From assembly GCA_963931865.1 (NCBI GenBank), contig OZ007505.1, positions 1,163,289-1,227,288 of the forward strand: 64,000 nt of DNA. The letters are read 5' to 3'. Source of the stretch: Axinella damicornis (lineage: Eukaryota > Porifera > Demospongiae > Axinellida > Axinellidae). Shown piece by piece: positions 30,466 through 43,400 of this stretch. Within the stretch, counting starts at the first letter, position 1. Each line of letters opens with the position of its first letter. Under the pieces are notes generated by a model. The model was not told the origin of the DNA. It saw nothing but the letters and a program-made list of their open reading frames with translations, and made no database searches. Made by a program: the position numbers and the translations under genes.

Positions 30466-33400
30466 ATGGGCTGGCGGTTGCTGTCTACTCAGAGGGCCCT
30501 CCTGTTTCTCCTCTTGTGGAGCTGTTTCTTGTATGCTCTTGCTGGGTGAGAAAAGAAGTTCAAACAGTATGCTCTGCATGACTAGGAAGGCACTACACAG
30601 AGAAAGAGAGCCTTCTGTTGAACTGATGCATACTGCGCCTATAATTTCCTCAATCACAGGCGAGACTTTTACCAGATCCTTGGTGTAAACCGAGATTCAT
30701 CGACCAGCCAGATTAAGAAAGCCTACCGCAAGCTGGCAGTGAAATTCCACCCAGACAAGAACCCTGACGATCCAGATGCATTGGCCAAGTTTCACGACAT
30801 CAACGAAGCGTATGATGTCCTACAGGATGATGAAAAGAGGGAGATTTACGACCGACATGGGGAGGAGGGGCTAAAGAACCAGGTGCACCATGGAGATGGC
30901 ATGTTTGAGTAAGTGCAATAAATTTGACCTTTTCCTGAGATGTGTTTCCAATTAATGGGCACCATTTGATATGCTAGAGGCAGAGATTTTTCCCAAGTTT
31001 TACTGTACTGAGAAGGTATGCAAGTAGCAGGCAGCATCATGATTGGTTGCCTTGCTTCCCACTCAGCTTGCACAATGATGTAATGGGTTGAATGAAGAGA
31101 GAACGCCTTGGGAATCTTACCACGTGATCAGTTGGACAGACGGCACACCGTAGTCACACGTTATTAAGCACAGCTTGCTTATAAGAGCTCATTTGCTGTT
31201 GGGCACAGGTCTGACTCTTACCCCAAGCTACTCTTCATTAAGCACTGGAGTCTTCCAGGAACTCCGCTGTTTTCAGATCTTGCAACTATAATTCCAAATG
31301 AAGTGCACTTCCTATTTCAAAATTAAGTGCACCACATTATAAGGTTTCTTCCTGTGCACTGAGTTACTAGGTGCATGTGCTTAATAACACACAACTGACC
31401 TCTTAATAACACACGACTGCCGGTATGTCATCATGACCTCTGACCTCTGCTGCAACAGCCAAGTCACGTATGAGATTGCATTCTGTGCCTGCTATGAAGA
31501 TGAGTAAAGTACACTGTTCCCTCTTGTGTGGTGACATCGTATGTGCCAAAACAACGTTACTATAACTTCACCTTGTCTTCTTCAGTTCATTTTTTGGCAA
31601 CTTTGGGTTCCGCTTCTCAACTGGTGGGGATGATGGACACCGAGAAATTCCCCGAGGGGGTACTGTCACCATGGACCTTGATGTCTCATTGGAGGACCTC
31701 TATAAGGGGAAATTCATTGAGGTTTGTACATGTATGGATATGTGCATGTGTTTTACCTCTTTCAATTACGCTATTAAACAGGGTACTCCCTCCTCCTATG
31801 TAGTTGCTAAGATACAAGCCTGTGCCCCAAGCGGCTCCGGGAACCAGGAAGTGCAACTGCCACACCGAGATGAAGACCATCCAGATTGGGCCTGGGCGGT
31901 TCCAGGTGGGACCAAATGATTCATGTAGCTGCTTACGTGTCATTGTGTACACTGTCTGTCTTGACTTGTTCTCATGCAGATGTCTCCGCAGCAAATATGT
32001 GATGAATGTCCAAATATTAGGTAGGTGTGAGGTGTTCGTGTGACTATCATGTGTTCGTGTGACTATCATGTGATCATGTGACTGTCCAAGCGTCATGCCT
32101 AACAAGACACCTGTGACTCAACATTAGGTATGTTCTGGAGGAAAAGGTGTTAGAAGTTGAAATTGAGCCTGGTATGAAGGATGGCTATGACTACCCCTTC
32201 ATTGCAGAAGGTAACATACTGTAATTCTTCAACATGTAGAGAAATTTTTAGATGGTTTCTCAACATGCTTCAGGAGAACCTCATATTGACGGGGAGCCAG
32301 GAGACCTCATTCTCGTCATCACAGCACAAAAGTAAGTGTCCGAAAGTTGGTAGGCATGCAGTATCTGGTACTTCAGATTCTGGAATTAGCCACATGTAGT
32401 TGTTCCCAGTGGCCTGGGAATGAGGATAGAGCAATCCATCAAACCATTTTCTGCTAGCATGATTATTGTACATGTGCTCCGCTCCCAGACATCCCTTATT
32501 TGAGCGCCGTGGTGATGACCTTTACACTAACATTACCGTATCCCTCCGGGACGCACTGGTGGGGTTTGACATGGATGTAACACACCTGGACGGACATTTG
32601 GTAGGCCTGTGGTTCCTCTCCAATATTTTGTTCCCCATCTCCCCTCAGATCTATCCCTTCTCATATCCCCTTCCTTCCCAAGAGCACATGATGACATAAT
32701 CGTCACTGCAACGATGATGTCATCATGCACTCCCGCCTTCCCATATCCCCCCATACCCCCTTCCTTCCTTATCCCCTCCTTCACATATCCTTTCCCCCTT
32801 CCTCCCCACATCTCCCCACTCTTTCTATTTCTCCCTCATCCTACATTCTTCCTCCCTCTGTCCCTCACATCCCCCCTCTCTTCTCTCTCCTCCCCCCCCC
32901 CCCCCCCCCCCCACTCCACTCTCCTTTCCCTCCTATCAGAGTATTATCTGAATTGCGCTAGTAGCTTCTCAACACAAACCCAAGATTAGCCAACCAACCA
33001 TCCTTCGTGGTAGCACAAGTCTTTGACGTAGTCTTTGTATATCTCCTTCCTCCCAAGGTGCACATCCACCGAGACAAGGTCACGTGGCCGGGGGCGAAGA
33101 TCCAGAAGCAGGGAGAAGGCATGCCCAACTACGAGAACAACAAGATCCGAGGGACACTGTACATCACCGTGGATGTCAAGTTTCCCAGGGGGACATTTTC
33201 AGAGCAGGACACCGAAGGTGAGAGATCTTTCCTGAGAGATATCAGGTGTTTTTTGTTTCTCAGGCCCTTGCAAATATTGACTTTCAGTTTTGGGATGAAA
33301 TGATGTAGTTAAACATCATGTCTAGTTAGTATACATAACAAAACCCAGCCTGCAAAACAATGCTCTTGGGAGCTGTAATCTTGGTCTGTCGTTTAGTAAC

Positions 33401-34245
33401 CCCATGTCCCCTAGTTGGTCAAACAAAGCGTAATTACCCCATGCACATGCGCAGCAGGGAGTAGAGTGAGCCTTGTTGAAGGCTTATTTCAGGATAGAAG
33501 TGTCAGAATTCAGAAAATACTAGCGTCTACGTAACTCACAGACCAGAGATCTACTCGAGAGGCTGAGAAAAGCTGCGTGAAAGTCGTGCTTCTAATTTAT
33601 ACAACTTGACCACACCCTATTTCTAACATTACTGCCACAACTTACGGTGTCTCATTCTGCATGCTGATATCGCTGTAAATCGTGGCCTAGCTAGCTCATC
33701 GTGCATGCTGTATGAATAATCGGTGGTAGGCCTAAGCTTATAGCTGTCAAGTCAAAGTAGTGCACGGGGTACGTGCTCTGCTGAGCACCTCTAGTTACTA
33801 GATAGTGATCACATTTATTATGTGTTAGTTACTGAACACGACATTGTAGACGCTGTATGGTCTACCAGCCCCTCCCCCTTTGTTGTGCCATGCCGTACAC
33901 CGGTACCACGTTCTACCAGCCCCTCCCCCTTTGTTGTGCCATACCGGTACCACGTTCTACCAGCCCCTCCCCCTTTTGTTGTGCCATACTGGTACCAGCC
34001 CCTCCCCTTTGTTGTGCCATACCGGTACCACGTTCTACCAGCTGCTGCCCCTCCCCCAGATCACATCCCCTCCCCTTTGTAGCCTTGTACCCAGGCTCTT
34101 AGCGCTCGAGGCTGAGTGTATGGATCAACAGCTGACCCGTTACCATTGTGTCATTACATACATCACTCTTTCTCTTACAGACATTATTAGAATTCTTGAC
34201 CAGGAGTCACAACAGACGGTCTACAATGGTCTTAGGGGATATTAG
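30466..34245 (+). CDS. DNAJB11: ER-resident Hsp40 co-chaperone (ERdj3)
   Basis: Ten exons, 361 residues, all phases consistent: 30466-30545, 30660-30908, 31586-31721, 31804-31905, 31980-32020, 32128-32210, 32274-32331, 32489-32600, 33058-33217, 34181-34245. An N-terminal signal peptide ([19 protein letters not shown], cut near ALAG) leads into [10 protein letters not shown]. The J domain carries HPDKNP, which stimulates BiP ATPase. A G/F stretch with FFGNFGF follows. The substrate-binding part has the cysteine pairs CNCHTEM and CDECPN that are characteristic of this family. [19 protein letters not shown] and the C-terminus VYNGLRGY match vertebrate DNAJB11 almost exactly in position; length is near the usual 358. 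It assists folding of secreted proteins, such as the neighbouring signal-peptide proteins. The intron before the last exon holds a minisatellite. Confidence 0.97.
33857..34079. repeat. About 52-bp minisatellite, four copies, in a DNAJB11 intron
   Basis: Units contain TCTACCAGCCCCTCCCCCTT then TGTTGTGCCATACCGGTACC. Copies differ by small indels, and the last ones are truncated. Confidence 0.85.
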
Positions 34246-34883
34246 GTGATTCTTTGCATTCCTTTGCTGTCAAAGGTTAAAATCCTGCTGTTTATTTAAG
34301 GTATAATTCCCCCCTACAATTCTTGTTTGTACTTCCAACAGTCTACATACATGATGCTCCAACGTAGTCAAAGTGCATGACGTAGTTGGGGTGGACATTC
34401 CGAAATTTTCCCCAATCCCCCAAATTTATATCTTGCATCTCTCTTAGCCTCGTTCCCCAGGCTCTCTCCTCAAAAAACGGGGCGAGGAGAGAGCCTGGGA
34501 CTGAGGCTACATCTCTCTATCAGGAGCTTATGAGCTGCTCTTGCTCGAGCTGAAGTATTGTCAGCAAGCCATAATAATCAGATCATGCATAATGACTTTC
34601 AAAACATAATTTTTATCATTATGTGTAACATTCTGGTAAAAACAAAACAACAATGTACAATAATTGTGTACACTAGCCAGTGGTTGGGAATGTTGAAATC
34701 ATTGGGGGGAAATGTACATGCACACATACACACACAGAAACAAAACGAAAGCAAAAATGAAATACGTAGATAGATTGGATACATCGAATTCGAATTGGTA
34801 TTCGGTCAGTCAAAGTGATCACATCGGCAAATCATTGCATCAAAATATCATTTCCTGTCACTACATCTACGAGCCTTGTTCCC
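34246..34883. other. Convergent intergenic region between DNAJB11 and the CCN-like gene
   Basis: AT-rich 3' UTR-like sequence. It holds one fold-back element (34445-34509) but no other gene I can support. Confidence 0.5.
34445..34509. mobile_element. Fold-back element, TAGCCTCGTTCCCCAGG ends
   Basis: TAGCCTCGTTCCCCAGGCTCTCTCCTC pairs with GAGGAGAGAGCCTGGGACTGAGGCTA across a short loop (CAAAAAACGGGG). It shares interior sequence with the copy at 42462-42526, so the two are one subfamily. Confidence 0.75.
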
Positions 34884-37800
34884 CTACATCAATCCCATCC
34901 CCGATTCCTCCTCACAAGCGGTACAGCCGCACTCCGAGATCTGATCAGGGAAGTCGTGATCCCTGTAGACGTGTTCACCCTCACAATGCACAGGGATGTA
35001 CCGGTGGAGGTAGTATCGTGTTGGCCTGCAACAGTTCTCATCCGAGTCTCCGCAAGCGCCACTGCAGTAGTAATCTTTGATCGGTATGACTGATCTGCAT
35101 CCTCTGTCATTCACAAAATACTTCATATTTGACCGCCTGCGACAATTATCTACAGGAGTAAAAGTGTACAACCATCATGGCTAACATAGCACAGCTCACA
35201 TGATCATACATGTAGCTGCACGGCACAGCTCTCAGCTGCACGGCACGGCTCACAGCTGCACAGGCTCTCAGCTGCACGGCACAGCTCTCAGCTGCACGGC
35301 ACAGCTCTCAGCTGCACGGCACAGCTCTCAGCTGCACGGCACAGCTCTCAGCTGCACGGCACTGCTCTCAGCTGCACGGCACAGCTCTCAGCTGCACAGC
35401 ACAGTTCTCAGCTGCATGCACGGCACAGCTCTCAGCTGCATGGCACAGCTCTCAGCTGCATGCACGGCACAGCTCTCAGCTGCATGGCACAGCTCTCAGT
35501 TGCACGGCACAGCTCTCAGCTGCACGGCACGGCACAGCTGCAAGCTGCACGGCACAGCTCTCAGCTGCACGGCACAGCTCTCAGCTGCACGGCACAGCTC
35601 TCAGCCGCATCGCACAGCTCTCAGCTGCACGGCACAGCTCTCAGCTGTACGGCACAGCTCTCAGCTGTACGGCACAGCTCTCAGCCGCACGGCACAGCTC
35701 TCAGCCGCACGGCACAGCTCTCAGCTGCACGGCACGGCTCTCAGCTGCATGCCACGGCTCTCAGCTGCACGGCACAGCTCTAAGCTGCACGGCACAGCTC
35801 TCAGCACATCTCTAAGCTGCACACGGCACAGCTCTTGGCTGCACGGACCAGCTCAGCTCTCAGCAAAGCATCAGTGAAAGGGCTACAACCACGAGTAGAG
35901 TTTGGCTATGGCAGCTTCACAGAGGCAGACAAGCGACTGAGGGAGCCGCAGCTGAAGAAAGTGAAGCCACTTGCAAATAATACCTTCTTCCATTTCGAAA
36001 TAAGGTATTTCCTGCCAGGGTAGGTAAAATAAGGTATTTCCTGCCAGGGTAGGTGGTTGTACCAAACGAAGTACCAAACTTGTGGCCAATGAAGTTGTTC
36101 TGCAAATGTGTTGTGTAACTCAGTACTTTCACAACAAAAGCTACCAGGCTCTTCCCAACAACAACAACAACAACAATACATGTGTACTCACTCCTTTTAC
36201 ACCTGGGTCTTTTACACACCCTCACATCTCGCAGTCTGCACACAGACTCATCAACGTTAACGACGTCTGTCAGCAGAGACCTCGTGCGCACTTTTGTCCC
36301 CCCACCACACGTGACAGAGCACGCGGACCACGGAGACCAACTTGAGTAATTGCAGTTACCTGTGAGGTGATCGAGAAACATATTGTCTGGATTCACAGTA
36401 TCTGGCCTTATACCCACACTCATTCTGGAGAAGGGGCTGTAGCTCTTGACTGATGTTCCCTGGGCTAGCCAGGTGTTATTTAAAACCAACTGCCCCAGCA
36501 GAACAGTTATATGGAGTACCTTTGCACATTTGTGAGTGCGAAACCAAGCCCTCGATCTCCTTCCACACAATTGGAAGAGGGAGAGAGGCTAGGCTACCTA
36601 CTACTAAGCTACCCAAGGGAACCACAATTATAGGCTCAACTCTGTGTAGTGATATTAGGCTCCAGTGCCTACACATTCTGGTACTACGTACTCTCTGCGA
36701 TGCCAGCTGCTTACGTTCACAGATGGCAGGTATGCATTTCTGTGTATCCATGGCATCCCCGCTGCAGTTTCTGCCCTCGTACACGGGAGAAGGGTCGGTA
36801 CATGTGCGGGTCCTGTACTGTGTGCTGTTTAAGCAGGGGCCTTCACACCTGGACCACGGTGACCATGGCGACCACCCACCATTCACTGAGAAGAGGTATA
36901 CAAGAAGGGGAAGGTAAACAAAGGCAACATGCAAGAATATTTATGATTTGTAAATCCCAAACACACATCCGAGGAATGCCTTGTGCAGTACACATCAACA
37001 AGGGTGACATGTGCCTGCAGTACTTAACCCATCTAAATGTTCTGTGGCTCATCCCACAAATACGGAGGGACGTAAGCTTCTCGTATGACAGCCAGTTACA
37101 GGCTGCACAGAGGCTCAGGCATAGTACACACCATGGCTGATAGAACCATGTGTTTCACACAGCTTTCGTATATACCTGGATCCTTATCCACTCCATAGTC
37201 TGGCTCAGGTGGTCCACCTGGATGGAGTGAAGTAGTGAAGATACTGGTCACTGTATACTAGGAATGGAATGGAAACATGCAAATGCTTGTACATTGTGCC
37301 ACCTGCAAGATGATCTGCAGAGGTCAAAACTGTTTTATACTGTCAGTAATCAGCACAGAATTTTAGTGAACTTTGGGTAGGCATAGACGTGTAGGCTTTG
37401 GAGGCAGCCTGTATGAGCTAGGCCTAGGTGGTCCCGCTAATATGCTTGTATAGTTTTCCATTTCCATTCTCATTTTCATACTCACTGTTGCAATCGTGCA
37501 GTAAATCTGTACTAAGTGCAACAGGTGTCATGGATACACAAGCTACCAGCTGCAGACATTCACTTGATATTCTACGTATACGCTGACTAAATCCATCTAG
37601 GCCTTCTGACTGTGATGGGAGCATGTACTCACCTGCACATCCAGGTACCTGTATCTCCCTGAGGACACCATCATAGTTGCAGATTCTGAAATAGATTTAT
37701 GACAGTAATTTATATCACTTTAGATTTGCATGGCACAGATTCAGAGTATGTCGGGGGCAATTAGGAGCTCATGGGCATAGGAAGATGATTTACCACTTCA

Positions 37801-40207
37801 TAATTGCATGAACCAAGATCCAATTGTAACTCAAGTCAATTATATCATTTTCTCTTTGGAACAAATAGTGTCCCCCACACACGTGCACTAAATCTTTGTA
37901 CTAAAGAGGAAAAGTAGTGTCCCCACAGAAACAGAAGTAGTTGTCTGTCCAGCTATACAGCATAATATGTACGTAGATTAGTGTAAAGACACACATTAAT
38001 GGCTATACAGCATAGTATGTACGTAGATTTACCTGTAAAGACACACATTAATCTTGATCAGCTTATTATTGGCAATATAGAATTGGTTCTTGTGCAGACA
38101 TCTCTTAGGAGCTGTAAGAACAAGCAGCATAATATGAACCCGCAATTATAGGTTCACTACATTTCAACCCTCTAGGTGAAAATTTTACACATTTCCCTCT
38201 TGTTGCAGGTGTTAATTAGTAAATTTGGAATATAGCAGATTTTGGGTGGGAATTAATTTAAACGCTGTAATATCTATTCACAATTCGTTCAAGGTGCAAC
38301 CACGGGTAAGGTGAACTCACTTATGCCTCAGGTGCATACTATACATACTGCCAATATTATTGTTTGCAGGTTAAAAATTTAGCAATTTGTAGTGGGGGAG
38401 GGATAATAGTCACCTAAAGGTATTCCTCTGTCAACAAGGTATTTTGGTGCTTCTAACAAACATGTATATAGTCATCTGGGAAACAACACCTACATTTCCC
38501 TGATGTCTAAGGCTCAAAGCTGTTGTGTTGTATGTGGGTTGGAAGTTTGGATAGACACAGTACCTTCTGCAAACTCATGAATCCAGGTTCCAGGGATGGT
38601 TAACACCACAAGAAAGTATTTCCTTGTTTACTCCCATTGTGTTTCTCAAACACAACATCACAGTCATAACTAGCATGCCTGCTCACTTTCCATTCCCTCT
38701 CACCTTCCGCTTCTGGTGGCTGAGTGGGGATTATCAGCTGACCACCAAAGAAGTCGTCATCGTCAGGTACAGAATTCCTTGAAGTAGTTACAGGAGGTGG
38801 GGATGCTGAAAGAGAGCGAAACCCATTCATAATGAAAAACACCTAGTAGCAAAGTTCTCCCAACAACTTACTGGTGACAGGTTGGGAGCGACACATCCCA
38901 AAATGGTGGATACCGATGAACTTGCTACTGGAACACTCTTCTTGCTGTAGGCGACAGACGCTTGGATATGTGACGCCATCGTTCCCACAAACTACGTTCG
39001 ATTTCCCACTGCATCGGTGGTGGGAGCACCGGCAATCAGTTGTACCCTGATAGTTGCTGCTGCATCTTTCTCTGTAGCCACACACATGGCGCCGACAGTC
39101 ATCTGGAAATGTGACGTTGCAAAAGAAGCAAGGTCAGGGTCTGAATTAGCAGTACAAAAGGTACACCACATCAAGTGGTGAAAGAGAAGCCACCCACCAA
39201 TGGAGACCCTGGGACCAGCTAGTGTTATTACACAGACCAAAGGAGTCTGCAGGGGCATGCAGGGAGGAACTATGGACGGAGGAGGGTTCGTGTTACTGTC
39301 ACAGATCAAAGGACGCTGTGGTAAACTGGGCTATGATCTGAAGTGCGCTTAAGGAGGAGTGAGGGAGAGAACCTTCTCCACTATCATTGTGGTAAATTTC
39401 TCCTTAGAACACAAAATGAGGCAGTAGCAGCTTACTGTTGTGGTTGATGAGTTATCAGCACATGACAACCAACTAACTTGTAGCAAGGTCTGCTTGCAAA
39501 TTGAAATATTTTTTTTTAACAGCTACCAGGTGCTATTGAATTCACACGTTACAAGGTGGGCATATCTTCGGGACACCCTAACACCGCTGATACCAGCCCT
39601 CAAACCCGGTTAGTGTGTTAGCAGCCACTTAGTATGAAAAGCTCTCGGTCTGGCTATGTCAACACGGACGTCCTCCCAGACTATTACCCAGGGCTTAACA
39701 ACAGTACGCCAACCCACTACGGAGACTTCAGCACACCCAAGATTGCACTCCCCAACACTGGGGAACGTATGCTAGCCGGTAGACATAGATCTACATGACG
39801 GAAATGCATACATGCTCATACAGCTGTATTATCTTTAAAAACTGCACTGCGGGACAGATGTTTTTGATAAGGCACCCTGTACCCTGGTCCCTCTTACCTG
39901 GCTCGCATTGTCCCATCCGTAGGTCGCCCAATACGATACCGGTTCTGTAGCTGCATTTCTGGCCAGGCATGCAGTTTCCTCCCGCGTTGTCCTCTCCGCC
40001 ACACCGATCTCCTTCGGCTTTTCCGCATAATATGCAACAGCCACATTTGTCCAAATACGTGTACGAGGTACTGTTGGTACACTCAAGTGGTGGACACGTA
40101 ACGTACTCGCACGGCGGGCATTGCAAGATGAATGCATTTGTGCATACAATCAACGAACCGAACAAAATCCATGGGACCAAGACAAACCGTTTTCTAGGCG
40201 GTGTCAT
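34884..40207 (-). CDS. Secreted CCN-like matricellular protein: IGFBP, Kazal, VWC-like, two TSP1, cystine knot
   Basis: Nine exons, 473 residues, phases consistent: 39898-40207, 38872-39102, 38704-38805, 38033-38111, 37633-37685, 37176-37217, 36715-36885, 36192-36359, 34884-35149. A signal peptide (MTPPRKRFVLVPWILFGSLI; an upstream Met at 40246 is possible) is followed by an IGFBP-type domain (CPPCEYVTCPPLEC, YLDKCGCCILCGKAEGDRC). A Kazal domain comes next (VCGNDGVTYPSVCRLQQEEC). An acidic linker (PDDDDFF) leads to a cysteine-poor VWC-like piece (CLHKNQFY ... CNYDGV). Two thrombospondin type 1 repeats follow (WSPWSPWSRC; WSPWSACSVTCGGG). It ends in a C-terminal cystine knot (NNCRRR ... CSGACGD ... 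CGCTAC). CCN proteins have IGFBP-VWC-TSP1-CT and act in extracellular matrix signalling; the Kazal domain and second TSP1 are additions. Confidence 0.9.
35205..35860. repeat. 20-bp minisatellite in a CCN-like intron
   Basis: More than 30 copies of CTCAGCTGCACGGCACAGCT with point variants. The unit is free of stop codons in the forward frames, and 20 is not a multiple of 3. Long spurious forward ORFs therefore arise, with HGTALSCTAQLSAARHSSQ-type repeats. It lies between the second TSP1 exon and the cystine-knot exon. Confidence 0.95.
37952..38053 (-). repeat. Tandem duplication across an exon end and its donor
   Basis: About 50 bases (GCTATACAGCATAGTATGTA ... AAAGACACACATTAAT) occur twice side by side. 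The 38002-38053 copy holds the working donor of exon 38033-38111 (TTTACAG then GTAAAT on the minus strand). The other copy reads TTTACACTAAT and has lost the GT. Confidence 0.75.
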
Positions 40208-40466
40208 GCTGTGCATTAGCAATTGATCGTCTTGTATCGGACACAATAGTCACATCCTTCAGCTAGACAGCATTTTGTGTTCAGCAACATCCGAATTTTT
40301 GCCTTTTAAATTCCACCGCCAGCACCATACCACGGTATTAGCACCTACACGTGGACATGGGCGTGGCTAACAACAGCGGGTGCATGTATTATGTAATTCC
40401 GCAGTATACTGAAGTATACGGAGTATTTTGTTAGTATATCCCCTTTAGGAAGCCGGCTGTGCAACC
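40208..40466. promoter_or_regulatory. Head-to-head promoter region of the CCN-like gene and GPD2
   Basis: 259 bases separate the two start codons, less if the upstream Met at 40246 is used. Contains an imperfect GTATACTGAAGTATAC palindrome near 40400. No TATA box could be assigned with confidence. Confidence 0.5.
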
Positions 40467-43400
40467 ATGGCGCTGGCATTTCGTTTGAAAGTGCTGGGTG
40501 GTGCCTTGGCCGCGGGAGCAGTTGGCTATTCCGGCTGGAGATACATACGTGCACCTGTAAGTCTCCAATTAACACTCACATAGTTTACATCCGCACTCGT
40601 TGTGCACCGACACTGGCGACAGTCTGTACTTCGTTACACCAAAGAGTGGCCAAGGTTCAAGACAAACTGGGGATACTATTGGCTAGGTACATATTCGTAT
40701 TGCAAGGCCCAACCCCTTTTGTTTAGTCTCCGAGAAGAAAGTGAGCACTGAGTGATGTCACTTGACTTGGACAGTAAAGGGGGCACAGACTTTTTCTTTC
40801 TCCCTACCCCAAAATTTGAGGTGGGGCTATTCCGGCAGTAGGGTAATCCTGACAGCTAGCAGCCTTTTTATGAGACAAAGTCTGGCGATTCTTCTGTGGT
40901 ATGGCAGATTAGGTTGACTATTCACACCCCCCATTTTTGGAGTTGTCCAAGGGGCAGTCACGCCAATAAGCACCGCAGTCACAGCTGTGACCGCGTACGG
41001 TCAACCCGTATACTAAGGAATTTGGCCGGAAGGGGTGGAGTCGCTACGCATTTTTCCGTATACTATCGCAAAGTCAACGGTCAAAGCCTGAAAATCAGCG
41101 CGGTCAACAGTCAAAGCCTCGAAAATCAGCGCGGTCAACGGTCAAGCCGCGCAAAAGAACGGTCAAAGTTTTGACCCGCGGTCGCAGCTGTGACTGCAGA
41201 ATCTATGGACGTGACCCCCCCTTGTTGTCCTCCAGCTTTTTGTGAGCATTGTGAATCTATGGCACTTCATTATCAGAGAAGTGGATATTGGTCCGTCAAG
41301 AAGTACGTATAGATAATGGAATGGGTACATACACATTCATTGCCCTGCCAGACCAATAACCACTTCAAAACGTGGTAAATTCAGACTCAAAGCCAGCCCT
41401 GGAAGTTGTATCTACTCTGTGGCCCTAGAAGAGCACTGATTTCTGTCGGAATAGCCCATATGCCCTTCTGAGGAGATATTAAGCCGTCAGTCCTGGACTC
41501 TTCCTTCTCAAGCCCCACCCTCAGTGGTAAACCCCTCAGTGGTAAACCCCTCACTGGCCCTCAGTGGTAATAACATCATAAATACAAGACATAATTTGTG
41601 CTGGGAGCAGTGGCATCATCAATCTGTCTCTCCTGTGGCCTGATGTGTGGGTTGAACGAGGAACACTGTATGCTGTATAGGTTCTGTTCATAGTCTGGCC
41701 GTGAAAAATCAGGAGTGCCTGGAGAAATGCCTACTGGAGATTGCAAAATGTGCATGACGTTGCGTAACCTCTGTTCCCTGTCAAGCTGCTCTTTGCAATG
41801 CAAACAGAGGCTCAAGAAAAATCACCTTTTGCAGATCTGTAATTGTGTGGGATTGTAAGTTACAGGACAAGCAAGCGCTTAGTCAACAGACGTTGCTGCA
41901 TGTGATGAAAATAGAAGCTCAAGAAAGAAGTACCTTGCTGATCTCTGGGAATACTAGTATTTGTAATCAGAAGGGATATCACTGGTTTGGAAGTTACTGA
42001 ACCTTAGTCAGCACGTACCTGGAATTCTTTCTCTTGGCTCATCTTCTGGCGCTTCTGTTTTCATTGGTAGTAATGCATGGAATCTGAAGAGCAGCAACAA
42101 GTTCCCTGAGAAGAAGTACTTGATCTCCGAAAGTATGTAATAACACTAGTAGTCAGTTTTGGTATGTAAGGTGGCTTAGTCAATATGGAATTCTGTTGGC
42201 ATTTTCAGCATTTTCAGCATTTTCACCAATCAGCAATGGAAACAGAAGCTCTAGAAAATGGTACCTTCTGCTGATCTGCTTCTAGTGTGTCATATCCAGA
42301 GGGACATCACTGGTTTGGAGCTTAGTCAGCATACACGGATTCTATTGCTGCTCTTGCCACTATACTGAAAACAGAAGCGTGAGAAAGAAGACAGTGACAT
42401 GAGAAAGAAGTGCCCATGTTTGTTTCCTCTTGATGCACGAGGTGCAAGGCTCAGAGAGATGTAGCCTCGGTCCCAGGCTCTCTCCTCAAAAACCGGGATT
42501 TTGAAGAGAGAGATGGGGACCGAGTAACCTTGATCTCCAAGAATACACTTGGATATGTACATGTAGCCACCATGACATTCTGCACGGCGTACAAACCACC
42601 CTCTTTCAAGTACCAGAGCTGACATTGCAAACTGTCTGTCTCCAGGGGCAACCAGGTGTGCTGGAAGCAGCTGAATCCAAGAGGAAGGTCTACACAAAAG
42701 TATTGGACATTCCAACCAGGTACGGCTGCACTAAGTAGAGCATGTGATTTAGTGTGTGATCAGCACGTGCTAACTTAGCCTCGTTCCCAGGCCCGAGACA
42801 GCGAGGCCTGGGAACGAGGCTAATGCTAACTATAGCAACCAGGCACCACCCTGGACACACCCACAGACTGGGACAACAGAAGCTCTGAGCAAGAGTTAAC
42901 ATTAATTTGGCTACAAGTGCTGACCTGATTCAGGAGAGTTGTTAGTGTACAGCGGATTGCAGTCCCGTTCGAATATTGCATGGATTTTCACCAAAACTAT
43001 GTTCTGCAAATGTTACAAAGTGCATGCGTAGCTTCTGGACTCCAGTGTATTCCGGGGCGTGTCATTTCCATGAAGCTCCACCCACAGGAAGTTCTTGCTG
43101 AGTCTAGTCTCATGCCCAGTATGCTCATGGAATAGGTAATATTCAAACGGAACTGCAATTTGCTGTACCATGAACACTAACATCCACTGTACCATGAGCA
43201 CTGAGTCCTTGAACTGACCATTGACCCCACTACTGTTACTAACACAACATACAAATCCATATGACTCTGCAAGAAGAGTGCATGATGACATCACCGGCAC
43301 TGTGCTCTTGCAAACACACTATTGTACTAGCTATCTCCATGGCAATAGGTTTGTGTCAAGTGGGTAGAGCATGATACTAACCCCAATGTATGTTTACACA

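Noticed and set aside
35200..35877. 225-codon repetitive ORF with HGTALSCTAQ units
   Set aside because: It comes from a 20-bp minisatellite lacking stops; the frame has no start context or domain, and it lies in an intron of the opposite-strand gene.
37060..37140. Possible extra exon in the CCN-like gene
   Set aside because: Reading it in phase gives a stop, whereas joining 37176-37217 directly to 36715-36885 keeps the frame into the TSP1 domain.
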